The notes under the pieces: generated by a model
The model's input: only the letters and a program-made list of their open reading frames with translations
What the model was told of the DNA's origin: nothing
The model's database searches: none
Shown: positions 29,761 through 36,934 of the stretch, piece after piece
How the letters are laid out: each line of letters begins with the position of its first letter
Position numbering within the stretch: position 1 is the stretch's first letter
Program-made: the position numbers and the translations under genes
Source: a virus
IMG/VR virus record: IMGVR_UViG_3300035670_000297
Coordinates: 1 to 51,696 of that record
Strand: one strand, 5' to 3'
DNA length: 51,696 nt

Positions 29761-30281
29761 GGGGTCTCCTTGTTGGCCTTGCGCCATGCGGCGTCGAACT
29801 CCTTGTCCGATGCCCGCTTCATGGCAATCCATTCCCGGAGGGTTTCTGGCTTGTCTTGGGCCAGCGTTGCGGCGGCCATGTGGGCCTCGTCCACCTTCCT
29901 CCGGGGGAGCCACCCAATGGCTACCCGGATGGCGGAGAATGCCCCGGACGCCGTACCCACCCACACAAGGGCGGCACCGGCGGCTGCAATCAGGGCCCAC
30001 TGCAGGAGGGTGGCCCACCATGGCACCACATCCTTGACCCCCGGAAGGGCCTTGTGGATTCCCCCCACGGATTTGGTGATTGCGGAGGCTTCGGCCTGGA
30101 TCTCGGTGGCGGATCGAATCGACTCCACTTCTTGGGAAGTGTGGCGGATTTGCTCCGCCAGCCGGTGGATCTGGTGGGCGTGGCCGGAAATGGCGTTGGC
30201 CTCCTCAGCGATGTGCTGGGAGGCCGAACACCCAAGAACAAGTGTGCAGAGAAAGATCAGCCCAGCTTGTCGGAGATCCAC
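29757..30281 (-). CDS. Lipoprotein with internal transmembrane span, u-spanin-like
   Basis: GTG 30281 gives a classical lipoprotein signal: VDLRQAG, a hydrophobic stretch, and the lipobox LVLGC with C18. After a helical periplasmic region (HQIHRLAEQIRHTSQEVESI) comes a transmembrane segment (VPWWATLLQWALIAAAGAAL, about residues 86-109) and a charged cytoplasmic tail of about 60 residues. A lipid anchor for the outer membrane plus a span in the inner membrane is the plan of unimolecular spanins, although known ones end soon after the span. The GTG lies within the 3' end of the tiny gene at 30257-30376. No strong ribosome site is seen. Confidence 0.5.
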   Translation of the reverse strand: MDLRQAGLIFLCTLVLGCSASQHIAEEANAISGHAHQIHRLAEQIRHTSQEVESIRSATEIQAEASAITKSVGGIHKALPGVKDVVPWWATLLQWALIAAAGAALVWVGTASGAFSAIRVAIGWLPRRKVDEAHMAAATLAQDKPETLREWIAMKRASDKEFDAAWRKANKETP

Positions 30282-30376
30282 GACCCGAGCTTCCCGAGCG
30301 GCAGGACGTTGCCACCGATGTAGCCAAAGGCGAAGAGCATGACACCAAACCAGACGCTGCCAATGAACGATTCCAT
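30257..30376 (-). CDS. Tiny single-span membrane protein (39 aa), possible holin/antiholin
   Basis: ATG 30376 has GGAG (AGGAGAAACCC) at ideal spacing. The peptide starts MESFIGSVWFGVMLFAFGYI, spans the membrane once, and ends GKLGSWISDKLG. The next gene's GTG start lies inside its last codons, so the two are translationally coupled, a common arrangement for lysis genes. A small holin, pinholin or regulator of the u-spanin-like protein are possible roles. The short length limits confidence. Confidence 0.5.
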   Translation of the reverse strand: MESFIGSVWFGVMLFAFGYIGGNVLPLGKLGSWISDKLG

Positions 30377-30389
30377 GGGTTTCTCCTAA

Positions 30390-30408
30390 CCCCCCGACGT
30401 GGGGGGAC
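30390..30408 (-). promoter_or_regulatory. C6/G6 hairpin in front of the lysis gene
   Basis: CCCCCC (30390-30395) faces GGGGGG (30401-30406) across a 5-base loop, and the right arm is part of an exact GTGGGGGGAC motif (30399-30408). It lies 14 bases before the ATG of the 39-residue membrane protein on the minus strand, just upstream of its ribosome site. It could slow ribosome loading or mark a protein-binding site. Confidence 0.4.
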
Positions 30409-30420
30409 CGGGCCAGTATA

Positions 30421-30945
30421 TCACCATTTTCCAATGGGGCACTTCTCTTCGGGGATCCTGACCTTCAGGTTCACGAAGCACCCGCACACCTTGCAGCTCT
30501 TCCCCGTCCACTGGTCACACCCCTTGCACACCTCCAACCGCGCCTTCGACTCCTCCGTTTCCGGCTTCGTCAACGCCTTGGCCGCCTTAACCGCCCCCTT
30601 CGCATAATGCATAATGCCTTGACTCTCGGGGGAAGTTGTATGGGGGTTAGGCTGGATGCTAGAGGTGGCGGGTGTTTTAGCAGCCTTGAAAGATTTGACT
30701 CGGCACGACAACATAAGAGCGCGATTCAAAGCCGCTAGGACTCCAACGCACCTCCCATAGAAGTCCTCATCAGATTCCTCTTCTCCTTTTTGAATGGGCA
30801 TCTGACCCCCCGCTTGTTCGTAGAGTTTAAGAATATTGGGGGCTGCATTTGTCAACACCGGGACCAAAGCAGTATTGACATCTTCAATAAGTTGCATAAG
30901 GAGTTTTTTCTCCTCAGCTCCGCCTTCGATTTTTATTGAGTTCAT
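30421..30945 (-). CDS. Protein with C-terminal zinc-ribbon-like Cys motif (174 aa)
   Basis: ATG 30945 overlaps the stop of the upstream gene as ATGA. The last 35 residues carry C-x2-C, C-x2-CGC and a final C-P-x-G-K-W (CKGCDQWTGKSCKVCGC, then EEKCPIGKW), a motif seen at the end of many small phage proteins and presumed to bind zinc. The first half is acidic and helical (EEKKLLMQLIEDVNTALVPV). Base composition is more AT-rich than in neighbouring late genes, like the gene just upstream, so the pair may have arrived together. Function unknown. Confidence 0.6.
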   Translation of the reverse strand: MNSIKIEGGAEEKKLLMQLIEDVNTALVPVLTNAAPNILKLYEQAGGQMPIQKGEEESDEDFYGRCVGVLAALNRALMLSCRVKSFKAAKTPATSSIQPNPHTTSPESQGIMHYAKGAVKAAKALTKPETEESKARLEVCKGCDQWTGKSCKVCGCFVNLKVRIPEEKCPIGKW

Positions 30946-31973
30946 GGGCATCCACAGAATCCAGTGCAATCAAATGTTACGGGGTTTGTAATTTCAGTAC
31001 CACTAGCACTACCGCTACAAGGACCCTGACAAGTTATGTATGCAATTTCCGTATCAGTAGCGGAAGGGTCTGTACAGTTTGGAGAGTTGCAAGCCCTAGT
31101 AGCTCCTACGATGGCACCACTAAAGATCTGAGTAATATCTGGGTTGCAAAACGCATCTGTAAAGTTGAACGTGGTAAGTGTAAATGGGTTAATAAGGGCT
31201 TTACAACTTGCCCAAGTTGTCAAAGAATTAGTAACCAACACATCAACATACACACATTGAACACCAGGCTGGTTGCACGATCGAGTTGTACCGTTACCTC
31301 CGCACGCTACATCCTGTTGTTGGCACGTGCACGTCATTGGATTTGGGCAGGCAACGGGAGCAAACAACGAATCTGCAATAACCCCAGTCACATTTGAGCA
31401 ATCAGATCCCCCTGAGTTGCAATCAGATGTAGTTGTGCATTGAGCGTATCCATTCCAAGTTTGAATGTTTACCTGAACCCACCGACAAATTACACAATCA
31501 TCGTCATTGAGGGGGGGTGTGCGGTCTGAACAGATCCTTGAAGAACAGGGGTCAGTTGAGAAGTTGCCAGCTACTGCGTTGCAGTCGCACTCTGTAACCC
31601 CGTCAAAACAGTCACCATCAACAAGACAGCACGAACCTGATAACTCGCTGTCACAACACTCTGTAACGCCAGTTACAACCGTACCCCCTGATTGAATACA
31701 AAGGCATTCATCAATGCTGATGGGGGCTCCTATTCCAAAACAACAGTCCACAGTAAGTTCTGGGTTACAGGGACAAGAATCTGGATCACAGTTTGTACCT
31801 ACCCCCAAAAACGTGCCGGAAAACAAATCACACTCGTCGGAAGAAAAGCCAGGAAGACACCCGTACAAGTGGTGACAGCACGCTCCACCCTCTCCTTCAC
31901 AACAGCAGCTGAGGTTGGCAGCCAGGGATCCCCCCACTTGGAACAGCTGGCCGTTGTAGGTGTAGAGCGGCAC
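30942..31973 (-). CDS. Cysteine-rich repeat protein, probable virion surface/extracellular protein
   Basis: The 343-residue product contains 43 cysteines (about one in eight residues). They fall in degenerate repeats in the N-terminal half: CC pairs, then D/S-E-C, then G-x-F/T, then C-x4-C-P-C (for example ACCHHLYGCLP, SDECDLFSGTF, GSCCLVDGDCFDG, TECDCNAVAGNF). Similar CC-x-DG-x-C repeats occur in extracellular proteins of aquatic bacteria. No signal peptide is seen, so export would be as part of the virion. GTG 31973 is the start. The DNA is visibly more AT-rich than around it. It lies between structural genes, suggesting a disulfide-rich host-contact protein. Confidence 0.6.
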   Translation of the reverse strand: MPLYTYNGQLFQVGGSLAANLSCCCEGEGGACCHHLYGCLPGFSSDECDLFSGTFLGVGTNCDPDSCPCNPELTVDCCFGIGAPISIDECLCIQSGGTVVTGVTECCDSELSGSCCLVDGDCFDGVTECDCNAVAGNFSTDPCSSRICSDRTPPLNDDDCVICRWVQVNIQTWNGYAQCTTTSDCNSGGSDCSNVTGVIADSLFAPVACPNPMTCTCQQQDVACGGNGTTRSCNQPGVQCVYVDVLVTNSLTTWASCKALINPFTLTTFNFTDAFCNPDITQIFSGAIVGATRACNSPNCTDPSATDTEIAYITCQGPCSGSASGTEITNPVTFDCTGFCGCP

Positions 31974-31985
31974 GACCGGACTGTA

Positions 31986-32828
31986 TCAGACAATCTCACG
32001 ATAGACCACGAAGGATCCGGCCTTGCAGGTGATGGCAGAGCTTGCAACCTCTGAGGCAAACCGGGCGATCAAGACCGCATCAGCATCGGCCAAGATCATG
32101 CCTCTCATCCTAGCCAAGTTTCTGGTTGTACTTCCACTACTGGTGTTAGCAGTAGCTGGAGAATCAAAAGCAAGTACGTTTGCGTTTCTCGTGGTTGTTG
32201 TGGCGCCTGCGCTATATTCGCTGCTCATTACAAGACCACCAGCGGTTCCTGCACTGGCGTTGACTGCCCATCGGGAGCCAGTAGCACCAGAGGCCGATGC
32301 GTAATAGCAAAAGAATTCAAATTGGTACAACTTGCCGCTGGTGATTGCAAACGACAAGCCCGTCACGTCTGCAATCGTGTTGGCCACAGCGTTGTTGTTG
32401 ACCACATCTGAGTTGAGAACAACGATGTTGAAGCCAAGATCTGCAGGACCCGCAATCTGGTTGATTGAACTCTTGACCGTACCCGCTGCGGAGATCACCA
32501 CAAACCCACCACTGTCAGTCCACTGCAGGTTCTCGTCCGGGGCCAGGTTCACTCTGTAAAGCAGCCGAGCGCCCACACTGATTGATACATAAGCCGACGA
32601 GCTGTCGTCGTTGTGGATGGTGATGAAGTCGATGCCCCGCATGTATCCCACGGCTGGGGCAGCGACCAAGTTCACGGGGGTTGTGTCGTTCGTGTCGGTG
32701 GAGGTGAACCCCGGAGTCAACTCACCAACCTGCGTGTCACGCCACGAGGCGTAGCAAGTTAGCTGGTTGCTGGCTACGGCGGTGTCGAGCACCACTTCCA
32801 GATTTGTGCTTGAGTTGAGGTAGATCAT
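31986..32828 (-). CDS. Virion structural protein, beta-rich (280 aa)
   Basis: The N-terminal half follows a pattern common to many phage structural proteins: MIYLNSSTNLEVVLD, QLTCYASWRD, TTPVNLVAAPAVGYMRGIDF, then ITIHNDDSSSAYVSISV and LQWTDSGGFVVIS. Such proteins are usually annotated as tail or structural. The C-terminal half is a separate beta-rich domain with an aromatic strand (YQFEFFCYYASASGATGSRW). It lies between the cysteine-rich protein and another structural gene. Confidence 0.65.
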   Translation of the reverse strand: MIYLNSSTNLEVVLDTAVASNQLTCYASWRDTQVGELTPGFTSTDTNDTTPVNLVAAPAVGYMRGIDFITIHNDDSSSAYVSISVGARLLYRVNLAPDENLQWTDSGGFVVISAAGTVKSSINQIAGPADLGFNIVVLNSDVVNNNAVANTIADVTGLSFAITSGKLYQFEFFCYYASASGATGSRWAVNASAGTAGGLVMSSEYSAGATTTTRNANVLAFDSPATANTSSGSTTRNLARMRGMILADADAVLIARFASEVASSAITCKAGSFVVYREIV

Positions 32829-32830
32829 CG

Positions 32831-33499
32831 TCAGGTTCCAATCGACTCGATTCGCATGACCTCGTCAAACTCCACACCACCCGGGGTAGGCAGCCCTTCG
32901 GGGCAGGTGTTGACCGGCTCAAGGCCATTAGCCGTAGTACCGGCACAGGCGGTACTGGAGTCTGCAGACCCATCAAACGAGGTGATAAGGCCGTCCTTGA
33001 TACGCAGCCTAAACCTCATCTTCAGGATGTTGTTGGCATCAACAGCCGGGTCGTAATACCAATCCTCCAACACCGGAATGTCGGTAGTGCCCGAGCATGC
33101 GGTGTCTCCCGTGGCCTTCCACGATTCAAGGTCGGCGACCCGCTGGCACAACTCTGAGATATCGCACGGGGCAAAGCCCGACACAAAGTTAGTCACGTTC
33201 TGCATGAAGGACTGCAAGTCATACGAGTTCTGCAGTGCGACATTCAAGGGGTTTCCGTAGTTCGACGACATGTCGATGTACGGAGAGTTGTATGTTGGGT
33301 TGCTGTTTACGCTGAGGGAGATGGGTGGAATCTCCGGCATCCGGATCCCCGCAGCCTGCACCGTGATGTTTGACTCTCTTTGAGAGTCGGAAGACGGCTG
33401 AACCGTCATGGGCGGTGGCCCAGGAAAGGAGAAGCTTTGCCCCCAGCCAGAGGACATACGACTCTGCAAGCCAGAGCTGAAGCTTGGGCGAGTGAGCAT
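32831..33499 (-). CDS. Virion-block protein of unknown function (222 aa)
   Basis: ATG 33499 overlaps the stop of the adaptor gene as TAATG. The first part is Ser/Pro/Gln-rich and flexible; the middle holds CDISELCQRVADLESWKATG, a short coiled coil that may trimerise; the C-terminal part is beta-rich and has a few cysteines. A trimeric coil followed by a beta domain is common in small fibre or appendage proteins. No family is recognised. Confidence 0.55.
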   Translation of the reverse strand: MLTRPSFSSGLQSRMSSGWGQSFSFPGPPPMTVQPSSDSQRESNITVQAAGIRMPEIPPISLSVNSNPTYNSPYIDMSSNYGNPLNVALQNSYDLQSFMQNVTNFVSGFAPCDISELCQRVADLESWKATGDTACSGTTDIPVLEDWYYDPAVDANNILKMRFRLRIKDGLITSFDGSADSSTACAGTTANGLEPVNTCPEGLPTPGGVEFDEVMRIESIGT

Positions 33500-34407
33500 T
33501 ACGGCTTCCAGTCAGGGTTGTCTGGCGTGTACTTCTGCCAACTCTTGCCTGTCCGTGCCTGCATGTTCGACAGGTTGTCGGTAATGGTCTTGAGCGCCAT
33601 GCGGTACTGCTCAACAAGCAACGCATGCTGGGACTGCGAAACCTTTCGCCACGTTCCCAACTTGATTGCAGAAGCCAGCGTTACCGCCTCCGTCATTGAC
33701 TGGAAGTTAGGCGGAGCAACCTCATAGCTGTAGTTTGACACCGACAAAGTAAACGGCCTACCCACCGTAGCAACTCTCGTTGAGGTGTTGTATGCCGTGA
33801 TGATGCGCTCCTCGTGCACGTTCGCGCCATACAGCCTCAGGGTCTGTCCCGCATAAGCGTTGGGACGCTTATCAAGGAGGCCCAGCGTTGGAACACCTGC
33901 AAGGGTGAACGTGGTGGTTGTGGTCAAGTATCCGTTAGCCGGATCGCCCGGACCACTGTGAGAGTAGTAGTGGGGACGCATGTCCCCGTTGGACAGGTAG
34001 AGAACAGTGATGTCTTCCGCCACATCTGGGAATGGGCGGAAACAGATCATGTTGCCCTCCAAGATCCAGCCTGGTCCCCCCACGGCAAACATTCCTCGGG
34101 GCGTCCACTCGCGCTCGTGCAGACCGTTGTCGTCAGAGCCGCTGGAGAACTTGACTACTCGAAGCACCTCGCCCACGCACGGTGGCAGGGTGTAGCACTC
34201 TTGGTCCTTGACCAGCGAGATGTTGAACTTGAGGAGGACCGGGTTCTCCGCGTTCAGGGACAACCGGGCCTGCACATCGACGATCGAGGGCATCACGATG
34301 TGCTGAAGCAGGTACTGATCGTTGTACTTCGCCTCAAAGTCCGCGTCATCCAAGTAGCCGCGAAGCCGCTCGAGGACCGTCTTCAGAAATGATTCGCTGC
34401 TATCCAT
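33499..34407 (-). CDS. Head-tail adaptor / tail tubular protein A-like (gp11-like)
   Basis: The 302-residue product has an N-terminal helical segment (SFLKTVLERLRGYLDDADFE), a middle with QECYTLPPCVGEVLRVVKF, and a C-terminal helical region (MTEAVTLASAIKLGTWRKVS). This resembles the podovirus adaptor that forms the ring under the portal. Its order relative to capsid and nozzle supports the call. ATG 34407 lies three bases after the next upstream gene stop. Confidence 0.6.
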   Translation of the reverse strand: MDSSESFLKTVLERLRGYLDDADFEAKYNDQYLLQHIVMPSIVDVQARLSLNAENPVLLKFNISLVKDQECYTLPPCVGEVLRVVKFSSGSDDNGLHEREWTPRGMFAVGGPGWILEGNMICFRPFPDVAEDITVLYLSNGDMRPHYYSHSGPGDPANGYLTTTTTFTLAGVPTLGLLDKRPNAYAGQTLRLYGANVHEERIITAYNTSTRVATVGRPFTLSVSNYSYEVAPPNFQSMTEAVTLASAIKLGTWRKVSQSQHALLVEQYRMALKTITDNLSNMQARTGKSWQKYTPDNPDWKP

Positions 34408-34410
34408 GGG

Positions 34411-34683
34411 CTACTCCGAGGTGCTCCAGTCCATAAACTCGTCAATCGAACAGCGATTCAAGAATAACGGGGTTCCCTCGCCCTTCCAATCACTTTCTAC
34501 CCGGTACTGAAGGTACTCATCCGCCTGCTCCTCCGTCAGGCCGGCGGCAGTCATCAGGATCTTCTGAGCCTTCTTGCGGTCGTAGATTGCCAGTGGGGGG
34601 CGGTGAAGGCACCAAGCGTAGCCAAGGAAGGCATCTTCAAAGCCCTCCGCGACCAGGGTTTGGTTGGGGTACTCCTCAGCCAT
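34411..34683 (-). CDS. Conserved small late protein (90 aa)
   Basis: The product (starting MAEEYPNQTLVAEGFEDAFL) includes GYAWCLHRPPLAIYDRKKAQ and a helix-rich end typical of small phage proteins found beside adaptor genes. ATG 34683 overlaps the preceding stop by eight bases. No enzymatic motif is present. A head-completion or assembly role is inferred from position. Confidence 0.6.
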   Translation of the reverse strand: MAEEYPNQTLVAEGFEDAFLGYAWCLHRPPLAIYDRKKAQKILMTAAGLTEEQADEYLQYRVESDWKGEGTPLFLNRCSIDEFMDWSTSE

Positions 34684-35230
34684 GTGAGTAGACGCGACCG
34701 GCCTGCAGCCTGTTCAGGTCCTCACGAACCTGCCCAAAGCCGTCCGGGTCTTCCATCTCGGACTGAACCGGGGTCATTCCCATTTCCATCTGAAGCGCCT
34801 GGTACTCCATCCCCAGCTTCCGGAGTCTGGATGCCGCGCTCTTTCTGGTGTCTTCTCGAGCCTCGGCAAGCTGCTTCTTGAGAGACGCCATGCGCCTCAA
34901 GTTTGACTTGGCCCGATCGACGACCGCTTGAGCAGTGACCATCCGAGCATCAAAGTATTCCCGGGTGGGTCTGTTGTCGGGGGCGTAGGACTCAAGCTCT
35001 TGGGCGTATAAGGGGGGATAGATCCAGTCAGCAAGCACGAGGTTCCCTGTTTCGAGGTGCTCGTACTCAAACAAGGAAGGACGCTGATAGTGTCGTCGCA
35101 TCCAGAGGATGAAGTCACCATCGGGCAGGATCCGATGACGCGAGCCATCCATCTGCAGTCCATTTGCACAGGCCTCCCAAATCGGGTCATAAACGACCTG
35201 AATGTCAACAGTAGGGCTACTTGACTCCAT
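34676..35230 (-). CDS. Unknown late protein with coiled coil (184 aa)
   Basis: A globular N-terminal half with strands and aromatic residues (RILPDGDFILWMRRHYQRPS, DWIYPPLYAQELESY) is followed by a charged helix (RMASLKKQLAEAREDTRKSA). It overlaps neighbours on both sides by short stretches (8 bases downstream, 14 upstream), so it is part of the late operon. The family is unrecognised; a connector or virion assembly role is possible. Confidence 0.55.
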   Translation of the reverse strand: MESSSPTVDIQVVYDPIWEACANGLQMDGSRHRILPDGDFILWMRRHYQRPSLFEYEHLETGNLVLADWIYPPLYAQELESYAPDNRPTREYFDARMVTAQAVVDRAKSNLRRMASLKKQLAEAREDTRKSAASRLRKLGMEYQALQMEMGMTPVQSEMEDPDGFGQVREDLNRLQAGRVYSHG

Positions 35231-35477
35231 AGGGCTTTGCTTTCTTCACGAGGCGGGGCATTCGTTTTGAGAAGGGCTTGGCCGACTTCGACCCTGCTTT
35301 CAAGACACGTTGAAGCGTAGCATAGTGGAGTGGGTGCAGGTTCTTCGTTCGCCTGCTTGGAAGCTCTGGATTGATCTGACGCGACCTGCCCGCAAGTGGT
35401 CGAGCCTTCAGGGCCCCACGCTTTAGCCTCGCACTGACCCGAGACCACACCGACTTGATTGCCTTCTTCTTAGCCAT
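35217..35477 (-). CDS. Small very basic protein (86 aa)
   Basis: About a third of residues are Lys or Arg (starting MAKKKAIKSVWSRVSARLKR). It overlaps both neighbours by a few bases. It is the first of five consecutive small basic genes (35217-36638). A virion-packaged DNA-binding or condensing role is suggested by composition only. Confidence 0.6.
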   Translation of the reverse strand: MAKKKAIKSVWSRVSARLKRGALKARPLAGRSRQINPELPSRRTKNLHPLHYATLQRVLKAGSKSAKPFSKRMPRLVKKAKPYGVK

Positions 35478-35847
35478 TCTTCAACCTCTTGGCCATTCTA
35501 CGGATGGGGCTGACCTTCTTGCCAAACGCACCCTGCATTCCAACACGCGACTTCTCCGCCTTCTTGGCCGCGAGCTGAGACCCACTCATCTCCCCCCGCG
35601 TCACGGGGGTCTTGCTGCTCACCCGTCGAGACGGTCGGCAATACTCATTGCTGCCCCCCGCTCCGCACGCCTTGCCGGTGCGGGTGTCCACCCACTTCTC
35701 GGCGGTCCACCGCTTGAGGTTCGCGCCGGCCTGCGTCTTCCGCACATTGCCACTGGCCTTGCGGCACTTGGCCGTGGCCTGAGCCGCACGGGCTGACCAC
35801 TTCCCGTAGGACGCCATCACCTTCCGATAGCACGCGTCCTTGGCCAC
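35470..35847 (-). CDS. DUF5872-like small basic protein (125 aa)
   Basis: The C-terminal half reads RWTAEKWVDTRTGKACG, YCRPSRRVSSKTPVTRGEM and ends in Lys/Arg-rich helix. This E-K-W-V-D...CG...YCRPS...TP-x-T pattern is a conserved domain shared by aquatic phages and large eukaryotic DNA viruses. It has conserved cysteines and basic residues and is suspected to bind DNA in virions, but no activity is established. GTG 35847 is the start. Confidence 0.65.
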   Translation of the reverse strand: MAKDACYRKVMASYGKWSARAAQATAKCRKASGNVRKTQAGANLKRWTAEKWVDTRTGKACGAGGSNEYCRPSRRVSSKTPVTRGEMSGSQLAAKKAEKSRVGMQGAFGKKVSPIRRMAKRLKNG

Positions 35848-35848
35848 A

Positions 35849-36100
35849 CTAGCAGTTCCAGGCCCTGAGGGACTTGTTGATTCGGGAGTTGGGATCCCGC
35901 GAGGTCTTGGCGCTCGTAAGCTTCTTCTTCATGCCTCGCATGCGGGCACAGAAGGAGTTGCGTCGCTTGCCACCCTCAGGCTGGGGTCGCTTCAAGTTCC
36001 CGCCCGTAGCCTTGTTGTAGGCACGGCGGCCAAGCTCAGAGAGTCCCCCCAGCGGATTCTTGTGCTTCGCCTTGAACTTGAACTTGGGTCGTTTAGCCAC
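35849..36100 (-). CDS. DUF6321-like small basic protein (83 aa)
   Basis: The sequence includes GLSELGRRAYNKATGGNLKR, SFCARMRGMKKKLTS and PNSRINKSLRAWNC, a signature found in small proteins of aquatic phages and giant viruses and given a DUF number (DUF6321, from memory). It is very Lys/Arg-rich. GTG 36100 lies one base after the previous stop with AAGG-type purines upstream. Virion packaging beside DNA is plausible but not shown. Confidence 0.65.
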   Translation of the reverse strand: MAKRPKFKFKAKHKNPLGGLSELGRRAYNKATGGNLKRPQPEGGKRRNSFCARMRGMKKKLTSAKTSRDPNSRINKSLRAWNC

Positions 36101-36101
36101 G

Positions 36102-36263
36102 TTAGCCCTTCTTCTTGGCCATGCGCTTGAAGGTCTTGGCTAGGTTGTAGCGACGAGAACCGGGCTTGCAGGTTGGGCCCCCGAACTTGGGGCCGGTACA
36201 CACGCCCTTAGTGCCACGACGCTTGATGCCGGCCGCAACCTTCTGGATCCACTTCTCAGCCAC
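36102..36263 (-). CDS. Very small basic protein (53 aa)
   Basis: GTG 36263 to TAA 36102. The peptide starts VAEKWIQKVAAGIKRRGTKG and has VCTGPKFGGPTCKPGSRRYN followed by a Lys-rich helix (LAKTFKRMAKKKG). The C-T-G...C-P-G-S-x-R-Y-N-L-A-x-T-F pattern is also shared between aquatic phages and large eukaryotic viruses. It sits between two other small basic genes in one operon. Function unknown. Confidence 0.6.
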   Translation of the reverse strand: MAEKWIQKVAAGIKRRGTKGVCTGPKFGGPTCKPGSRRYNLAKTFKRMAKKKG

Positions 36264-36266
36264 GGC

Positions 36267-36638
36267 TTAGTCCTTGGCCATGTAGTAGCCAGCCGCGCCG
36301 GCCGCGCCGTACTTCGCAATCTTCTTGCCAAGCTTGCGCATCTTCTTGGGGTCGCGAGCAACCTTGCCCAGGCTGGACATCAGCTTGTTCGGCGGGGTCC
36401 GCATCACCTTACGACCAGCCCGTCGCGCCGACTTGCCCATGCCCATCACGCCTTCGCCCATGCCACGGGCAATGTTCATACCGGCAGAGCCAGCACGACG
36501 AGCCTTCTTCACGGTCTTGGAGCCCTTCACTGCGGCAATCCCCTTCTTGCCGTAGCTGATGCCACCGCTGACGGCCTTCTTGCCCATACCCACGCCCTTC
36601 TTACCGTAACCCATTGCCTTGCCGAACATGCCCTTCAT
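36267..36638 (-). CDS. Gly/Lys-rich basic virion-type protein (123 aa)
   Basis: The product is dominated by Gly, Lys, Met and Ala with irregular GKK and GMGK repeats (KAMGYGKKGVGMGKKAV) and ends in a short small-residue hydrophobic segment (YGAAGAAGYYMAKD). ATG 36638 overlaps the upstream stop by four bases. It resembles protamine-like or histone H1-tail-like proteins in composition. A DNA-packing role inside the capsid is an inference. Confidence 0.55.
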   Translation of the reverse strand: MKGMFGKAMGYGKKGVGMGKKAVSGGISYGKKGIAAVKGSKTVKKARRAGSAGMNIARGMGEGVMGMGKSARRAGRKVMRTPPNKLMSSLGKVARDPKKMRKLGKKIAKYGAAGAAGYYMAKD

Positions 36639-36934
36639 GACTGTTTCTCCTGGGGCCTGTAGCCCAATTTCCAGAGGACTCGAGCAATCGCGGTAGCGCT
36701 GTCCTCAACCACGCTCTCGTCGAGCTCTGGATGCAACGCATGCAGCAGCTCGTGCACAATCGTATCCAAGCGAAGGCGACCTTCAAGAGTCTCCTTCACA
36801 CGCACCACGTAGCGACGACGGGAACGCCCCGCGTCGCAGTCGCCCAAGGTCGAGCGTGAGAGTTCGCTTGCTGAGACAAAGCGAAGATCCACGATTCGAC
36901 CGCAGCTTTGGATGACTACTCTGTCAGAAGACAT
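36635..36934 (-). CDS. Small HExxH metallopeptidase-like protein (99 aa)
   Basis: Residues LDTIVHELLHALHPELDE contain an HExxH zinc motif, and an Asp/Glu-rich segment with ESVVEDSATAIARVLWKLGY follows, which could supply the third ligand (Glu about 18 residues on). The N-terminus is beta-rich. Such very small proteins occur in many phages and may be SprT-like peptidases or inactive relatives. It may process a capsid protein, since scaffold and capsid genes are near, but this is speculative. Confidence 0.6.
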   Translation of the reverse strand: MSSDRVVIQSCGRIVDLRFVSASELSRSTLGDCDAGRSRRRYVVRVKETLEGRLRLDTIVHELLHALHPELDESVVEDSATAIARVLWKLGYRPQEKQS

